Source: CAVSJO01 sp963728445 (GTDB lineage Bacteria; Gemmatimonadota; Gemmatimonadetes; Longimicrobiales; RSA9). From it: 54,441 bases of DNA. The notes under the pieces are model-generated. The model worked only from the letters and a program-made list of their open reading frames with translations, had not been told where the DNA came from and did not search any database. The position numbers and the translations under genes are program-made. The DNA lies in contig CAVSJO010000002.1 in the NCBI GenBank assembly GCA_963728445.1, positions 1-54,441 of the forward strand, read 5' to 3'. Below are positions 25,810 to 34,024 of this stretch, piece by piece. Every line of letters starts with the position of its first letter. The first letter of the stretch is position 1.

Positions 25810-28103
25810 CAGGCCTCTCCGGAGGGTGTGAAGCGCGGCGTGTAGCGATCCAGCGTCCGATACTGCGGCGGCCAGGCCAGGCGGTGCTCCATGGCGTACG
25901 CCGCGTGGCGCGTCCAGTACGGATCCCACAGGTGGGCGCGGGCCATGAGCACCAGGTCGGCACGGCCGGCGGCGAGGATCGTGTTCACGTCCGTGTACGA
26001 CGAGATGTTGCCGACGGTCATCGTCGGGATGCCGGCCTGCGTCCGGATCCGGTCGGCGAACGGGGTCTGGAACTGCCGACCGTAGACTGGCTCCTGGTCG
26101 TAGACGGTCTGTCCGGCGGATACGTCGACGATGTCGCAGCCGCGGTCGTGGAAGGCGCGGGCGATGTCGACGGCCTCGTCGGAGTCGACGCCCCCCTCCT
26201 TCCAGTCCACGGCGGAGATGCGCACGGACATCGGCTTCTCCTCGGGCCACGCGGCGCGCACGGCGTCGAAGACCTCGAGGGGGTAGCGCAGGCGGTTCTC
26301 GAGAGAGCCGCCGTACTCGTCCTCCCGCACGTTGGTGAGGGGCGAGACGAAGCTGGCGAGGAGATAGCCGTGAGCCACGTGCAGCTCCAGCCAGTCGAAG
26401 CCCGCGGCGAGGGCGCGGGCCGTGGCGGCGACGTAGTCCTCGAGCGCGGCGTCCATGTCCGGGCGCGTCATGGGCCGCGGCACCGGACTGTGGGGATAGT
26501 AGGGCAGCGCGGACGCGGAGACGATCTCCCAGCCGCCCTCCTCGAGCGGCTCGCAGTCCCCCTCCCACATGCGCCGCGTGGATCCCTTCCGCCCCGCGTG
26601 GCCGATCTGGATGCCGATCTTCGCCCTGCTGTTTTCGTGCACGAAACCGGTGACCCGCCGCCACCCCTCCACGTGGGCGTCGAGGTACAGGCCGGCGCAG
26701 CCGGGGGAGATGCGTCCCTGCCTGCTGACGTCCGTCATCTCCGCCATGACGAGCCCCGCGCCTCCGATGGCGCGGCTGCCCAGGTGCACGAGGTGCCAGT
26801 CGCCGGGCATCCCGTCGTCGGCGCAGTACTGACACATGGGGGAAACCACCACCCGGTTCTCCAGCAGGAGCCCGCGGACGCGGTACGGGGTGAACAGCGG
26901 AGGTGGGGGAGGCGACGTCGCCACCTCCTCGCCGCTCTGCTTCGACGCCTCGCCCGCGAACCACCGGTCCACGCGCGCTACGAAGTCGCGGTCCCGCACC
27001 CGCAGGTTGTCGTGGGTCACGCGCAGCGAGCGCGTGAGCAGGTTGAAGGCGAACTGGAGCGGGTGCATGTCCATGAACCGCTCCGTCTCCTCGAACCACT
27101 GCATGCTGACCTGCGCGGCCCGCTGAAGGCTCTCCACGACCGGGCGACGCTCCGCTTCGTAGGCGATCAGGGCGGACGGCACGTCGGCACTGTTCGCGAG
27201 CGCCGCGGCCAGCGCGATCGCATCCTCCATCGCCAGCTTCGTCCCCGACCCGATGGAGAAGTGGGCGGTGTGCGCGGCGTCCCCGATGAGGACGACGGGC
27301 GGCCCGTCATCCGGCGCGGGCACGTGGCTCCACCGCTCGCAGCGGACCGTCCCGAACCGGCGCCAGAGCGACCGGTTCCCCAGCAGCGGGTGGCCGTCCA
27401 GCTCGTCGGCGAAGAGGTCTTCACAGAACGCGATGGTCGCGACCTCATCGTCCTCGGCGAGCCCCGTGCGGTGCCACGTCTCCTCCGTTGTCTCGACGAT
27501 GAACGTCGACTGACCGCCGTCGTACTGGTAGGCGTGCACGCGCCAGAGCCCGTGCTCGTCGGACTTGAAGTGGAAGGTGAACGCGGGGAACGGCTTCGTC
27601 GTGCCCAGCCAGACGAAGCGATTCGGCCGCCAGTCGACGGAGGGAGCCCACCGGTCGGGATGGGCGTCCCGGAGTGCGCTGTTCAGCCCGTCGGCGCCCA
27701 CAACGAGGTCCGCGTCCCGTACGGCGTCCGCCGCCTCCGCCCCCATCTCGCACCCGAAGCGGAGGTCCACCTCCAGCTCCCGGCAGCGTCTCGCCAGGAT
27801 GTCCAGCAGGGCACGGCGTGACAGTCCGCTGAAGCCGTGGCCCGTCGACGTGATGCAGCCGTCGCCGTAGTGGATGTCGATGTCGTCCCAGTGATGGAAG
27901 CGCGCCGCGATCTCTGCGAAGGTCTCCCGGTCGGCCTCGGCCAGCGTGCTGCCCGTCGCGTCCGAGAACACGACGCCGAACCCGTAGGGATCGTCGGGCC
28001 GGTTCCGCTCCAGGACCGTGACCTGGTGGGTCGGGTCGGCCCGCTTGAGCTGGATGGCGAGGTAGAGGCCGGCGGGTCCGCCGCCGACGCACAGGACTCT
28101 CAT
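25806..28103 (-). CDS. 2-aminobenzoyl-CoA monooxygenase/reductase (salicylyl-CoA 5-hydroxylase-like), flavin hydroxylase plus OYE domains
   Basis: A 765-residue two-domain flavoenzyme if started at ATG 28103. The first half is a class A flavin hydroxylase: VGGGPAGLYLAIQL, DLVVGADGLNSALR and VVLIGDAAHTAHFSIGSGTKLAMEDA. The second half (about 395-765) is an Old Yellow Enzyme reductase: NRVVVSPMCQYCADDGMPGDWH, ELHVAHGYLLASFVSPLTN and the C-terminal VLMARAHLWDPYW. This architecture is that of bifunctional salicylyl-CoA 5-hydroxylase/oxidoreductase and anthraniloyl-CoA monooxygenase/reductase, which hydroxylates and dearomatises the ring. Next to kynA and kynU the anthraniloyl-CoA role is preferred. 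No ribosome-binding site precedes ATG 28103, and the frame is open into the dehydrogenase upstream, so a larger fusion is possible. Confidence 0.88.
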   Translation of the reverse strand: MRVLCVGGGPAGLYLAIQLKRADPTHQVTVLERNRPDDPYGFGVVFSDATGSTLAEADRETFAEIAARFHHWDDIDIHYGDGCITSTGHGFSGLSRRALLDILARRCRELEVDLRFGCEMGAEAADAVRDADLVVGADGLNSALRDAHPDRWAPSVDWRPNRFVWLGTTKPFPAFTFHFKSDEHGLWRVHAYQYDGGQSTFIVETTEETWHRTGLAEDDEVATIAFCEDLFADELDGHPLLGNRSLWRRFGTVRCERWSHVPAPDDGPPVVLIGDAAHTAHFSIGSGTKLAMEDAIALAAALANSADVPSALIAYEAERRPVVESLQRAAQVSMQWFEETERFMDMHPLQFAFNLLTRSLRVTHDNLRVRDRDFVARVDRWFAGEASKQSGEEVATSPPPPPLFTPYRVRGLLLENRVVVSPMCQYCADDGMPGDWHLVHLGSRAIGGAGLVMAEMTDVSRQGRISPGCAGLYLDAHVEGWRRVTGFVHENSRAKIGIQIGHAGRKGSTRRMWEGDCEPLEEGGWEIVSASALPYYPHSPVPRPMTRPDMDAALEDYVAATARALAAGFDWLELHVAHGYLLASFVSPLTNVREDEYGGSLENRLRYPLEVFDAVRAAWPEEKPMSVRISAVDWKEGGVDSDEAVDIARAFHDRGCDIVDVSAGQTVYDQEPVYGRQFQTPFADRIRTQAGIPTMTVGNISSYTDVNTILAAGRADLVLMARAHLWDPYWTRHAAYAMEHRLAWPPQYRTLDRYTPRFTPSGEAW

Positions 28104-29361
28104 TCTGGAGGCTGGAGGCTGAGGCTGAGGCTGAGGCTGAGGCTGAGGCTGAGGCTGAGGCTGAGGCTGAGGCTCGCGGCGGGGGAAGGCGCGGAGCAGC
28201 TGGGCGGCGATCACGGCGCGCTGCACCTCGGTCGCGCCCTCGTAGATGCGGAGTGCGCGCACGGAGCGGTACAGGCGGTCGACGGTGCTGTCGGCGAGGA
28301 CGCCGCGTCCGCCGACGATCTGCACTGCGCCGTCGACGATCCGCTGGGCGGCCTCCGTGGCGTAGGACTTGGCCATGGCGGCCTCCCGGGTGATGCGCTC
28401 GGCGCCGCGGTCCAGGGCCCAGGCCGCCCGGTACGTGAGCAGGCGCGAAGCATCCAGCTCCGTCGCCATGTCCGCGAGCCGGGCGCGCACGACGGCCAGG
28501 TCGGCGAGCGGACCTCCGAACTGCTCCCGCGTCGTGGCGTGTTCGAGGGCCTCGTGCAGCGCCCGGGCCGCCATGCCGCACGCCGCCGCGGCCACGGTGG
28601 GGCGCAGCCGGTCGAGGGCCGCCATGCCCAGCCGGAAGCCTGCGCCCTCGTCACCGAGCCGGGAGGAGCCCGGTACGCGGCACGCCTCGAAGGCCATTTC
28701 GCCCAACGGATGGGGCTCGCTCATGACCAGCGGCCGCACGAACCGCACGCCGGGTGCGTCGGCGGGGACGACGAAGCAGGAGATCCCGCGGCGGCCGGCG
28801 GTCGGGTCCGTCGTCGCGAAGACCGTGTAGAAGTCCGCGATCCCGGCGTTGGAGATGAGCGTCTTCGTGCCGTCGAGGACGTAGCCGTCGCCGTCTCGCC
28901 GGGCGCGGGTCCTCATGGCGGCGACGTCGCTTCCCGCCTCCGGCTCGGTCATGGCGAACGCCGCGACGGCCCGACCCTCCCGGACCGAAGGCAGCCAGCG
29001 CTCCCGGATCTCGTCGGATCCCGGCCAGGAGGAGGGGCATGGAGCCGAGCGCCTGGAGTGCGAAGACCGCGTCGGCGAGAGGGGAGGTCGCCGCGAGGGT
29101 CTCGCGGACGAGGCAGCAGCCCCGGAGGTCGAGGGGATCGACGGTATCGAGCAGGCCCGCGCGGCCGAGGATCCCGGCGAGCTCCCGCGCACGCTGGCGG
29201 GCGGCCCCGTCGTCGCCCGGATGCCCCAGCGGCTCGACCTCCCGCCGGACGACGTACGCCGCACGGTCGACCAGCTCGAGGTGCGAGTCGTCGAGGAACG
29301 CGCGCACGGCCGAGGTGTCGGGCGTCACGGTCGGCGCCGGGGTGGAGGGGGGTGTCGGCAT
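28104..29361 (-). CDS. Acyl-CoA dehydrogenase, frameshifted and fused in frame to the monooxygenase
   Basis: An acyl-CoA dehydrogenase of about 419 residues. Translation starts at ATG 29361 (MPTPPSTPAPT) with GGAG 6 bases upstream and runs to LGSMPLLLAG. The rest reads in another frame from SDEIRERWLPSVREG onward. Removing one base from the CCC run at 29020-29022 restores LLLAGSDEIRERW, and the span is 3n+1 bases. The catalytic part is complete: AFAMTEPEAGSDVAAM, the flavin motif LDGTKTLISNAG, QIVGGRGVLAD and RIYEGATEVQRAVIA. Instead of a stop it runs through (PQ)n into the flavin hydroxylase. It should oxidise ring-derived CoA thioesters. The frameshift may be a sequence error. Confidence 0.78.
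28115..28174 (+). repeat. Hexanucleotide tandem repeat (GAGGCT)10
   Basis: Ten perfect GAGGCT copies, with one more copy (28108-28113) offset by a single G. On the minus strand it encodes a Pro-Gln dipeptide repeat linking the acyl-CoA dehydrogenase to the monooxygenase. Copy-number change keeps the frame, so linker length could vary between strains. Confidence 0.95.
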
Positions 29362-29371
29362 CCGGGCTCCG

Positions 29372-30172
29372 TCAGTCGAAGCGGGGCTCGCGCTTTTCCG
29401 TGAACGCCACGTACGACTCGTGGAAGTTGGGGTCGAGCATGCAGCCGGCCTGTACCTGCGTCTCCCAGGCGAGGGCCGTCTCGAGGTCCATGGTCCACTC
29501 CCGGTCGAGGGACTCCTTGCTGATCTCCAGTCCGAACGCCGGTCCCCGGGCCAGGGAGCGGGCGAGCTCGGCGGCCGCCTCCAGGGCCTGTCCGTCGGGA
29601 ACGACGCGGTTGTACAGCCCGACACGGTGCGCCTCCCGGGCGTCGATGAAGGCGCCCGTCATGAGCAGCTCCGAGGCGACGCCGTGCCCGACGATCCGGG
29701 GCAGGAGCCACGACGCGCCCATGTCGGCGCCGGAGAGCCCCACCCGCGTGAAGAGGAACGCGATCTTCGCGGACTCGGCGGCGACTCGGATGTCGCACGC
29801 GGCGGCGACGACGGCGCCCGCACCCGCGACGGTGCCGTTCAACGCCCCCACCACCGGGCGACGGCACTTGCGGATGGACAGGATCAGCGCGCCGGTGATG
29901 CGGGTGAAGTCCAGCAGTCCCTTGAAGTCCCGGCCGTGCAGCGCGCCGATGATGTCCTCCACGTCGCCGCCGGAGCTGAAGGCCCGGCCCGCGCCCGTCA
30001 GCACCACGGCCCGGACGCCGGGCTCGGAGCCGAGCGCGTCGAACGTGTCGCGCAGCTCCTCGTAGACCTCGAACGTCAGCGCGTTCAGCCGCTGGGGCCG
30101 GTTCAGCGTGATCGTGGCGACGCCGCTCTCGGCGTCGTGCTCGTAGAGGAACGACTTCGGGCTGAGAGGCAT
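29372..30172 (-). CDS. Enoyl-CoA hydratase/isomerase family protein
   Basis: A 266-residue crotonase. Motifs are TITLNRPQRLNALTFEVYEEL, the oxyanion-hole strand AGRAFSSGGDVEDI, and ALNGTVAGAGAVVAAACDIRVA followed by FTRVGLSGADMGASWLLPR. ATG 30172 (MPLSPKSF) is chosen because AGGAG lies about 10 bases upstream; the longer frame from 30211 has no such site. In this operon it probably hydrates or opens the alicyclic CoA thioester made from anthraniloyl-CoA (inference from context). The dehydrogenase ATG follows 10 bases after its stop. Confidence 0.88.
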   Translation of the reverse strand: MPLSPKSFLYEHDAESGVATITLNRPQRLNALTFEVYEELRDTFDALGSEPGVRAVVLTGAGRAFSSGGDVEDIIGALHGRDFKGLLDFTRITGALILSIRKCRRPVVGALNGTVAGAGAVVAAACDIRVAAESAKIAFLFTRVGLSGADMGASWLLPRIVGHGVASELLMTGAFIDAREAHRVGLYNRVVPDGQALEAAAELARSLARGPAFGLEISKESLDREWTMDLETALAWETQVQAGCMLDPNFHESYVAFTEKREPRFD

Positions 30173-30254
30173 CGCGGCGCCGGCTCCTGTCGCGCGGAAA
30201 GGGAGAAGCACGGGGACAACATACGTGGTCCGGCGTGAACGGGCGCGGCCCGGC

Positions 30255-30659
30255 TCACGTCACCACGGCGGTCGCCTCGATCTCGACGACCGCCAGGTCG
30301 TCCACGAGGGCGACGACCTCGACGAGGGCCATGGCCGGGTAGTGCCGCCCCATGCGGCGCCGCCACACCTCCGCGAGCTCCTGCCGCGCAGAGAGGTAGG
30401 CGTCCCGGCTGGTGACGTAGACGGTCATGCGGCCGATGGAGTCGGGACCTCCTCCCGCTTCGGCCACGACGGCGAGCACGTTCTGCAGCGCGCGGTCCCA
30501 CTGGGCGGCGATCCCACCGGGGACGACGGCGCCCGCCTCATCCCTCCCCGTCTGGCCCGCCACGAAGAGCACGCGCCCGCCGGGCGGGGCCAGCATGCCG
30601 TTGTTCCAGCCGCTGGGCCGCCCCGGTGGGTCCGGGTTGAGCATCTCGAACGGGCTCAC
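30255..30659 (-). CDS. RidA/YjgF-family protein lacking the catalytic arginine
   Basis: A 134-residue Rid-family protein. It has LFVAGQTGRDEAG, ALQNVLAVVAEAGG, MTVYVTSRDAYLSAR and VEIEATAVV. The archetypal RidA segment PARSxVEV, whose arginine is essential for imine hydrolysis, reads PAMALVEV here. It therefore belongs to a Rid subgroup outside the classical imine deaminases. It starts at GTG 30659 inside a GTGA overlap with the SDR stop. The pathway intermediate expected here is a cyclic enamine, so a role in its deamination or handling is attractive, but the missing arginine argues against the standard chemistry. Confidence 0.85.
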   Translation of the reverse strand: MSPFEMLNPDPPGRPSGWNNGMLAPPGGRVLFVAGQTGRDEAGAVVPGGIAAQWDRALQNVLAVVAEAGGGPDSIGRMTVYVTSRDAYLSARQELAEVWRRRMGRHYPAMALVEVVALVDDLAVVEIEATAVVT

Positions 30660-31480
30660 GCGGCGCTCCCGTCGAGCTCGAGGGTCTGGCCCGTGGTCGC
30701 CCCGGCGGCCGGGTGACAGAGGGAGAGGACGGCGTGGGCGACTTCGTCCGGCCGGATGAGCCGGTGCTGGCCGGTCGTGGCGAGGACGGCGGCCAGGGCC
30801 TCGTCCGCGCTCAATCCGGTGCGCTCCCGCACCCGCGCCACCGTGTCGTCGGTCATGGGCGTGTCCACGTATCCGGGACAGACGGCGTTCACGGTCACCC
30901 CCTTCGAGGCGACGTCGGCCGCCGCGGAGCGTACGAGGCCGACCGCGGCGTGCTTCGAGGCCGCGTACGCCGCGATGTAGCGGGTCCCCCGCAGCCCGGC
31001 CACCGACGCGACGACTACCGCGCGGCCCCAGCGGCGCTCCATCATCGCCGGCAGGAACGCGCGCAGGCACAGGAACGTGCCGGTGGCGTTCACGGCCATG
31101 ATGCGGTCCCACTGATCGAGGGTCGTGCGGTGGATGGCGCCGGAGTCCGCGATTCCGGCGTTGCAGACGAGGACGTCGGCGGGCGAGCCGGCAAGCTCCG
31201 CCGTGCGCGTGGCGAGCGCCTCGACGGACTTCGGGTCCGTGACGTCGCACCGGACGCCCCACGCCCCGCCGTCCTCGCCCCCCAGCGACGCTGCCACCGC
31301 GTCGATCTCCGCCTCCGTCCGGGCCGCGACGACGACGCGGGCGCCCGCCGCGGAGAGCGACCGGGCGATGGCCTCTCCGATGCCGCGGCCGCCGCCCGTC
31401 ACGACGGCCACACGACCGGCGAGGATGCGGGCGTCGCCCGAGTCGGGCGTGGGTGCGGCCGGCGGACGCGGCCCGCTCAT
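30656..31480 (-). CDS. SDR-family oxidoreductase
   Basis: A 274-residue short-chain dehydrogenase. The cofactor loop is TGGGRGIGEAIA. CNAGIADSG is the NNAG-equivalent, and the catalytic Ser and YxxxK are in VVASVAGL and YAASK. A Pro-rich stretch precedes the fold. ATG 31480 overlaps the creatininase-family stop (ATGA), and its own stop overlaps the RidA-like start. It probably oxidises a 3-hydroxyacyl-CoA in ring degradation, parallel to FabG/HbdH-type enzymes; the cofactor (NAD or NADP) is not clear from the sequence. Confidence 0.88.
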   Translation of the reverse strand: MSGPRPPAAPTPDSGDARILAGRVAVVTGGGRGIGEAIARSLSAAGARVVVAARTEAEIDAVAASLGGEDGGAWGVRCDVTDPKSVEALATRTAELAGSPADVLVCNAGIADSGAIHRTTLDQWDRIMAVNATGTFLCLRAFLPAMMERRWGRAVVVASVAGLRGTRYIAAYAASKHAAVGLVRSAAADVASKGVTVNAVCPGYVDTPMTDDTVARVRERTGLSADEALAAVLATTGQHRLIRPDEVAHAVLSLCHPAAGATTGQTLELDGSAA

Positions 31481-32259
31481 GAGGCTTCTCCGGCGCGGAT
31501 CCCAGGCGGGGCGAGGGCCTCCGTCACGGCGTCGGCCAGGATGCCGCCCAGCGCGTCGATGGTGGCGCGCCCCTCCTCGGCGGTGGCGGCGGCCGGGTCC
31601 CCGAAGTACGCGTCGGGGCCGCCCGCCTCCCCGAACGTCCGCTTCCCGGCCCGTATCGCGGCGGACAGGGAGCGGGGCTGCTCCGGCAGCGTCGCCCGGA
31701 TCCTGTCGTGGACGAGGTCCGGGCGGCAGGCCAGGACGATGCTCGTCTCGAAGCGGCCGGCGTGGCAGGCACCGCTGCGGAATTCGTCCGTGAGCCGGGC
31801 GCCCCACGGACGACGCGTGAGGTCCGGGAACGCCACGGGCATGTCGGCCTCGACCCGCACGGCCTCGACGGCGGCGTGCAGGGCGGCGAGGTGCGCCGGG
31901 TCGAGGTGGGCGTTCGCGATGGCGAGGGCGCCGAACCCGTGGCTGGCCAGGGAGCGCGCGATGTCGGCGATCAGTACGCTGACCGTCTCCGGTCGCACGG
32001 AGATCGTGCCGTGGAACGCCGCGGCGAACGGCGCCGGAGCGTAGGGGAGCGCGGGCAGGAGCACGACGTCCATCCCCTGCCCGGAGAGGCGCTCCGCACC
32101 TGCCCGCGCCATGGCCTCGGCGATGATGACGTCGGTGGTGAGGGGGAGGTGGGGTCCGTGGGCCTCGATTGCGCCCGTGGGCAGCACCGCAACGGACCGG
32201 CGGCGGTCCCTGCGGCCGACCTCGGCGAACGTCGCCGTCGAAAGTTCCCACACGGGCAT
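31477..32259 (-). CDS. Creatininase-family amidohydrolase, possible N-formylkynurenine formamidase
   Basis: A 260-residue metal-dependent amidohydrolase of the creatininase/MftE fold. The metal-binding motif LPTGAIEAHGPHLPLTTDV is intact, and CHAGRFETSIVL matches the family's HAGxxETS. The usual NGHGGN is replaced by NAHLDP. It is the first gene of the tryptophan-degradation operon, and no KynB-type or serine-hydrolase formamidase is in the window. Hydrolysing N-formylkynurenine to kynurenine is therefore a reasonable proposal, but it rests on context alone. It diverges from the CoA ligase gene 62 bases away. Confidence 0.82.
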   Translation of the reverse strand: MPVWELSTATFAEVGRRDRRRSVAVLPTGAIEAHGPHLPLTTDVIIAEAMARAGAERLSGQGMDVVLLPALPYAPAPFAAAFHGTISVRPETVSVLIADIARSLASHGFGALAIANAHLDPAHLAALHAAVEAVRVEADMPVAFPDLTRRPWGARLTDEFRSGACHAGRFETSIVLACRPDLVHDRIRATLPEQPRSLSAAIRAGKRTFGEAGGPDAYFGDPAAATAEEGRATIDALGGILADAVTEALAPPGIRAGEAS

Positions 32260-32268
32260 GGCCGGCCC

Positions 32269-32274
32269 TATACT
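32269..32274 (+). promoter_or_regulatory. Candidate -10 element of the CoA ligase gene
   Basis: TATACT lies in the 62-base divergent gap and 47 bases before the ligase ATG. A poor -35 match (TTCCCA at 32245-32250) lies 18 bases upstream, so this is a weak call. Confidence 0.25.
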
Positions 32275-32321
32275 CCCGGTACAAGGATGTCCGATTCGCT
32301 TCCCGATCGACGAGGACGGAC

Positions 32322-33896
32322 ATGCAGCTCCAGCCGCCGGGTCCCGCGATCTCCCAACGCTCCGGAATCCAGCCGCCCGCGACCTTCAACGTCGCCGACT
32401 GGCTGCTGGACGCCCGGGTCCGGGAAGGCCGGGGCGAGGCCGTCGCGATCCGCGGCGACGCCGGCACGTTCTCGTATGCCGATCTCCTCTCGGCCGCGAA
32501 CCGGATGGGGCGGCTGCTCCTCGAGGAAGGGGTGCAGCCGGAGCAGCGGGTCATCGTCGCCCTGCACGACGGGATCGAGTACGCCGCCGCCCTGCTCGGA
32601 ATGCTCAAGATCGGCGCGGTCGCGGTCATGGTCAACCCGCACCTGCGCTCCGACGAGATCGCGTACTTCCTCGAGCATACCCGAGCCGTGGCGGCCCTCG
32701 TGCAGCACGAGACCCGCGCCGTGTTCGAGGACGCCGCGCCGGCGGCTCGCCACCTGCGCAGCCTCCTCGTCCTCGGGGAGTCCGAGGGGGAGACGGAGCG
32801 GCGGATCGCCTCGATGCCCGAGACGCTGGAGGCGTTCCCGACCCACCGGGACGATCCGGCCATCTGGCTCTTCTCCGGCGGCACGAGCGGCCGTCCCAAG
32901 GGCGTCGTGCAGACCCACCGGGGCTACGCGAACGCGGCGGTGCGCTACGGCCAGCAGGTCCTCGGGCTCGGCCCCGACGACGTCACCGTCTCCGTGCCCA
33001 AGCTCTACTTCGGCTACGCCATGGGGGCGAACCTGTTCTTTCCCCTTTCGGTCGGTGCGTCGTGCGTGCTGTTCCCCGACCGCTGCACGCCCGAGGCGAT
33101 CTTCGAGCAGATCCGGCGGCACCGGCCGACGGTGCTCGTGAACGTGCCGACCATGGTGCAGCAGATGGTGTCGCATCCGGACGCGGCCCGGCAGGACCTG
33201 TCGTGCCTGCGGGTCGCCACCTCCGCCGGCGAAGCGCTGCCCGAGGAGCTCTACCGGCGCTGGAAAGAGACGTTCGGCGTCGAGCTTCTGGACGGGCTCG
33301 GGACCGCCGAGATGTGGCACATCTTCATTTCGAACCGAATCGGCGACGTGCGACCCGGCACGCTCGGGCGCGCCGTCCCGGGGTACGAGGTGCGCGTGCG
33401 GGATGAGGACGGCCGGGACGTGGAGCCGGGCGACGTCGGCTTCCTCTGGGTGCGCGGCGACTCCCGCGCCCTCGGCTACTGGCAGAACATGGAGGCGACG
33501 AAGCTGGCGTTCCGGGGCGAGTGGTACGTCTCCGAGGACATGCTCAGCATGGACGAGGACGGGTACGTCACCTACCGCGGCCGCGCCGACGACATGCTCA
33601 AGGTGTCGGGCAAGTGGCTGTCCCCCCAGGAGGTGGAGAACCGGCTGCTGCAGCATGCGTCCGTCCGGGAGGTGGCGGTCGTCGGTGTCACGGACGAGGC
33701 CGGGCTCGTGGTCCCGTGGGCGTGGGTCGTCCCGGCGGACGGCGCGGAGACGGGGGAGGCCCTGGCGGCCGGGCTCCGGGACTTCGTGTGCGCCGCGCTC
33801 CCCTCCTACAAGGCCCCGCGGGAGGTCCGCTTCCTGGACGAGCTGCCGCGGACGCACCTCGGCAAGGTCGACCGCGGCGCGCTGCGGGCGGGATAG
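32322..33896 (+). CDS. Benzoate/2-aminobenzoate-CoA ligase family protein
   Basis: A 524-residue adenylate-forming enzyme. The ATP-binding P-loop is LFSGGTSGRPKGVVQTHR. GLGTAEMWHIFISN is the A5 region, YVSEDMLSMDEDGYVTYRGRADDMLKVSGKWLSPQEVE covers A7-A8, and the catalytic Lys lies in HLGKVDRGALR. The N-terminus ATFNVADWLLDARV is typical of benzoate-CoA ligases. GAGG lies about 6 bases before the ATG. Divergent from the kynurenine operon, it most likely activates anthranilate to anthraniloyl-CoA for the monooxygenase/reductase; benzoate or salicylate cannot be excluded from sequence. Confidence 0.9.
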   Translation: MQLQPPGPAISQRSGIQPPATFNVADWLLDARVREGRGEAVAIRGDAGTFSYADLLSAANRMGRLLLEEGVQPEQRVIVALHDGIEYAAALLGMLKIGAVAVMVNPHLRSDEIAYFLEHTRAVAALVQHETRAVFEDAAPAARHLRSLLVLGESEGETERRIASMPETLEAFPTHRDDPAIWLFSGGTSGRPKGVVQTHRGYANAAVRYGQQVLGLGPDDVTVSVPKLYFGYAMGANLFFPLSVGASCVLFPDRCTPEAIFEQIRRHRPTVLVNVPTMVQQMVSHPDAARQDLSCLRVATSAGEALPEELYRRWKETFGVELLDGLGTAEMWHIFISNRIGDVRPGTLGRAVPGYEVRVRDEDGRDVEPGDVGFLWVRGDSRALGYWQNMEATKLAFRGEWYVSEDMLSMDEDGYVTYRGRADDMLKVSGKWLSPQEVENRLLQHASVREVAVVGVTDEAGLVVPWAWVVPADGAETGEALAAGLRDFVCAALPSYKAPREVRFLDELPRTHLGKVDRGALRAG

Positions 33897-33999
33897 CCGC
33901 TGCGGGACGGGCCGCCCTGCGCGTGCGTGCCGTGGCACGTCGCGGCTCCGCCGCTAGCGCCACGGAAACGCCCGCTCCGGGCCGCCCGTCCCGCAGCGG
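33897..33999. repeat. Nested inverted-repeat element between convergent genes
   Basis: It begins at the base after the CoA ligase stop. The outer arms (33897-33912 and 33984-33999) are 16-bp perfect inverted copies of CCGCTGCGGGACGGGC. Inside are a 7-bp pair (33930-33936 with 33959-33965) and a 5-bp hairpin with a 3-base loop (33942-33954). It could be a strong bidirectional terminator or a short palindromic mobile element. Only 25 bases separate it from the amidohydrolase stop. Confidence 0.75.
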
Positions 34000-34024
34000 C
34001 GACCCTCCCGGGCCGCCGGCTTCT

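Noticed and set aside
25806..28103. Kynurenine 3-monooxygenase
   Set aside because: The flavin hydroxylase is fused to an Old Yellow Enzyme domain, which is the CoA-thioester hydroxylase architecture, not KMO.
28108..28174. CRISPR or regulatory iteron array
   Set aside because: It is a simple 6-bp microsatellite that codes in frame for Pro-Gln.
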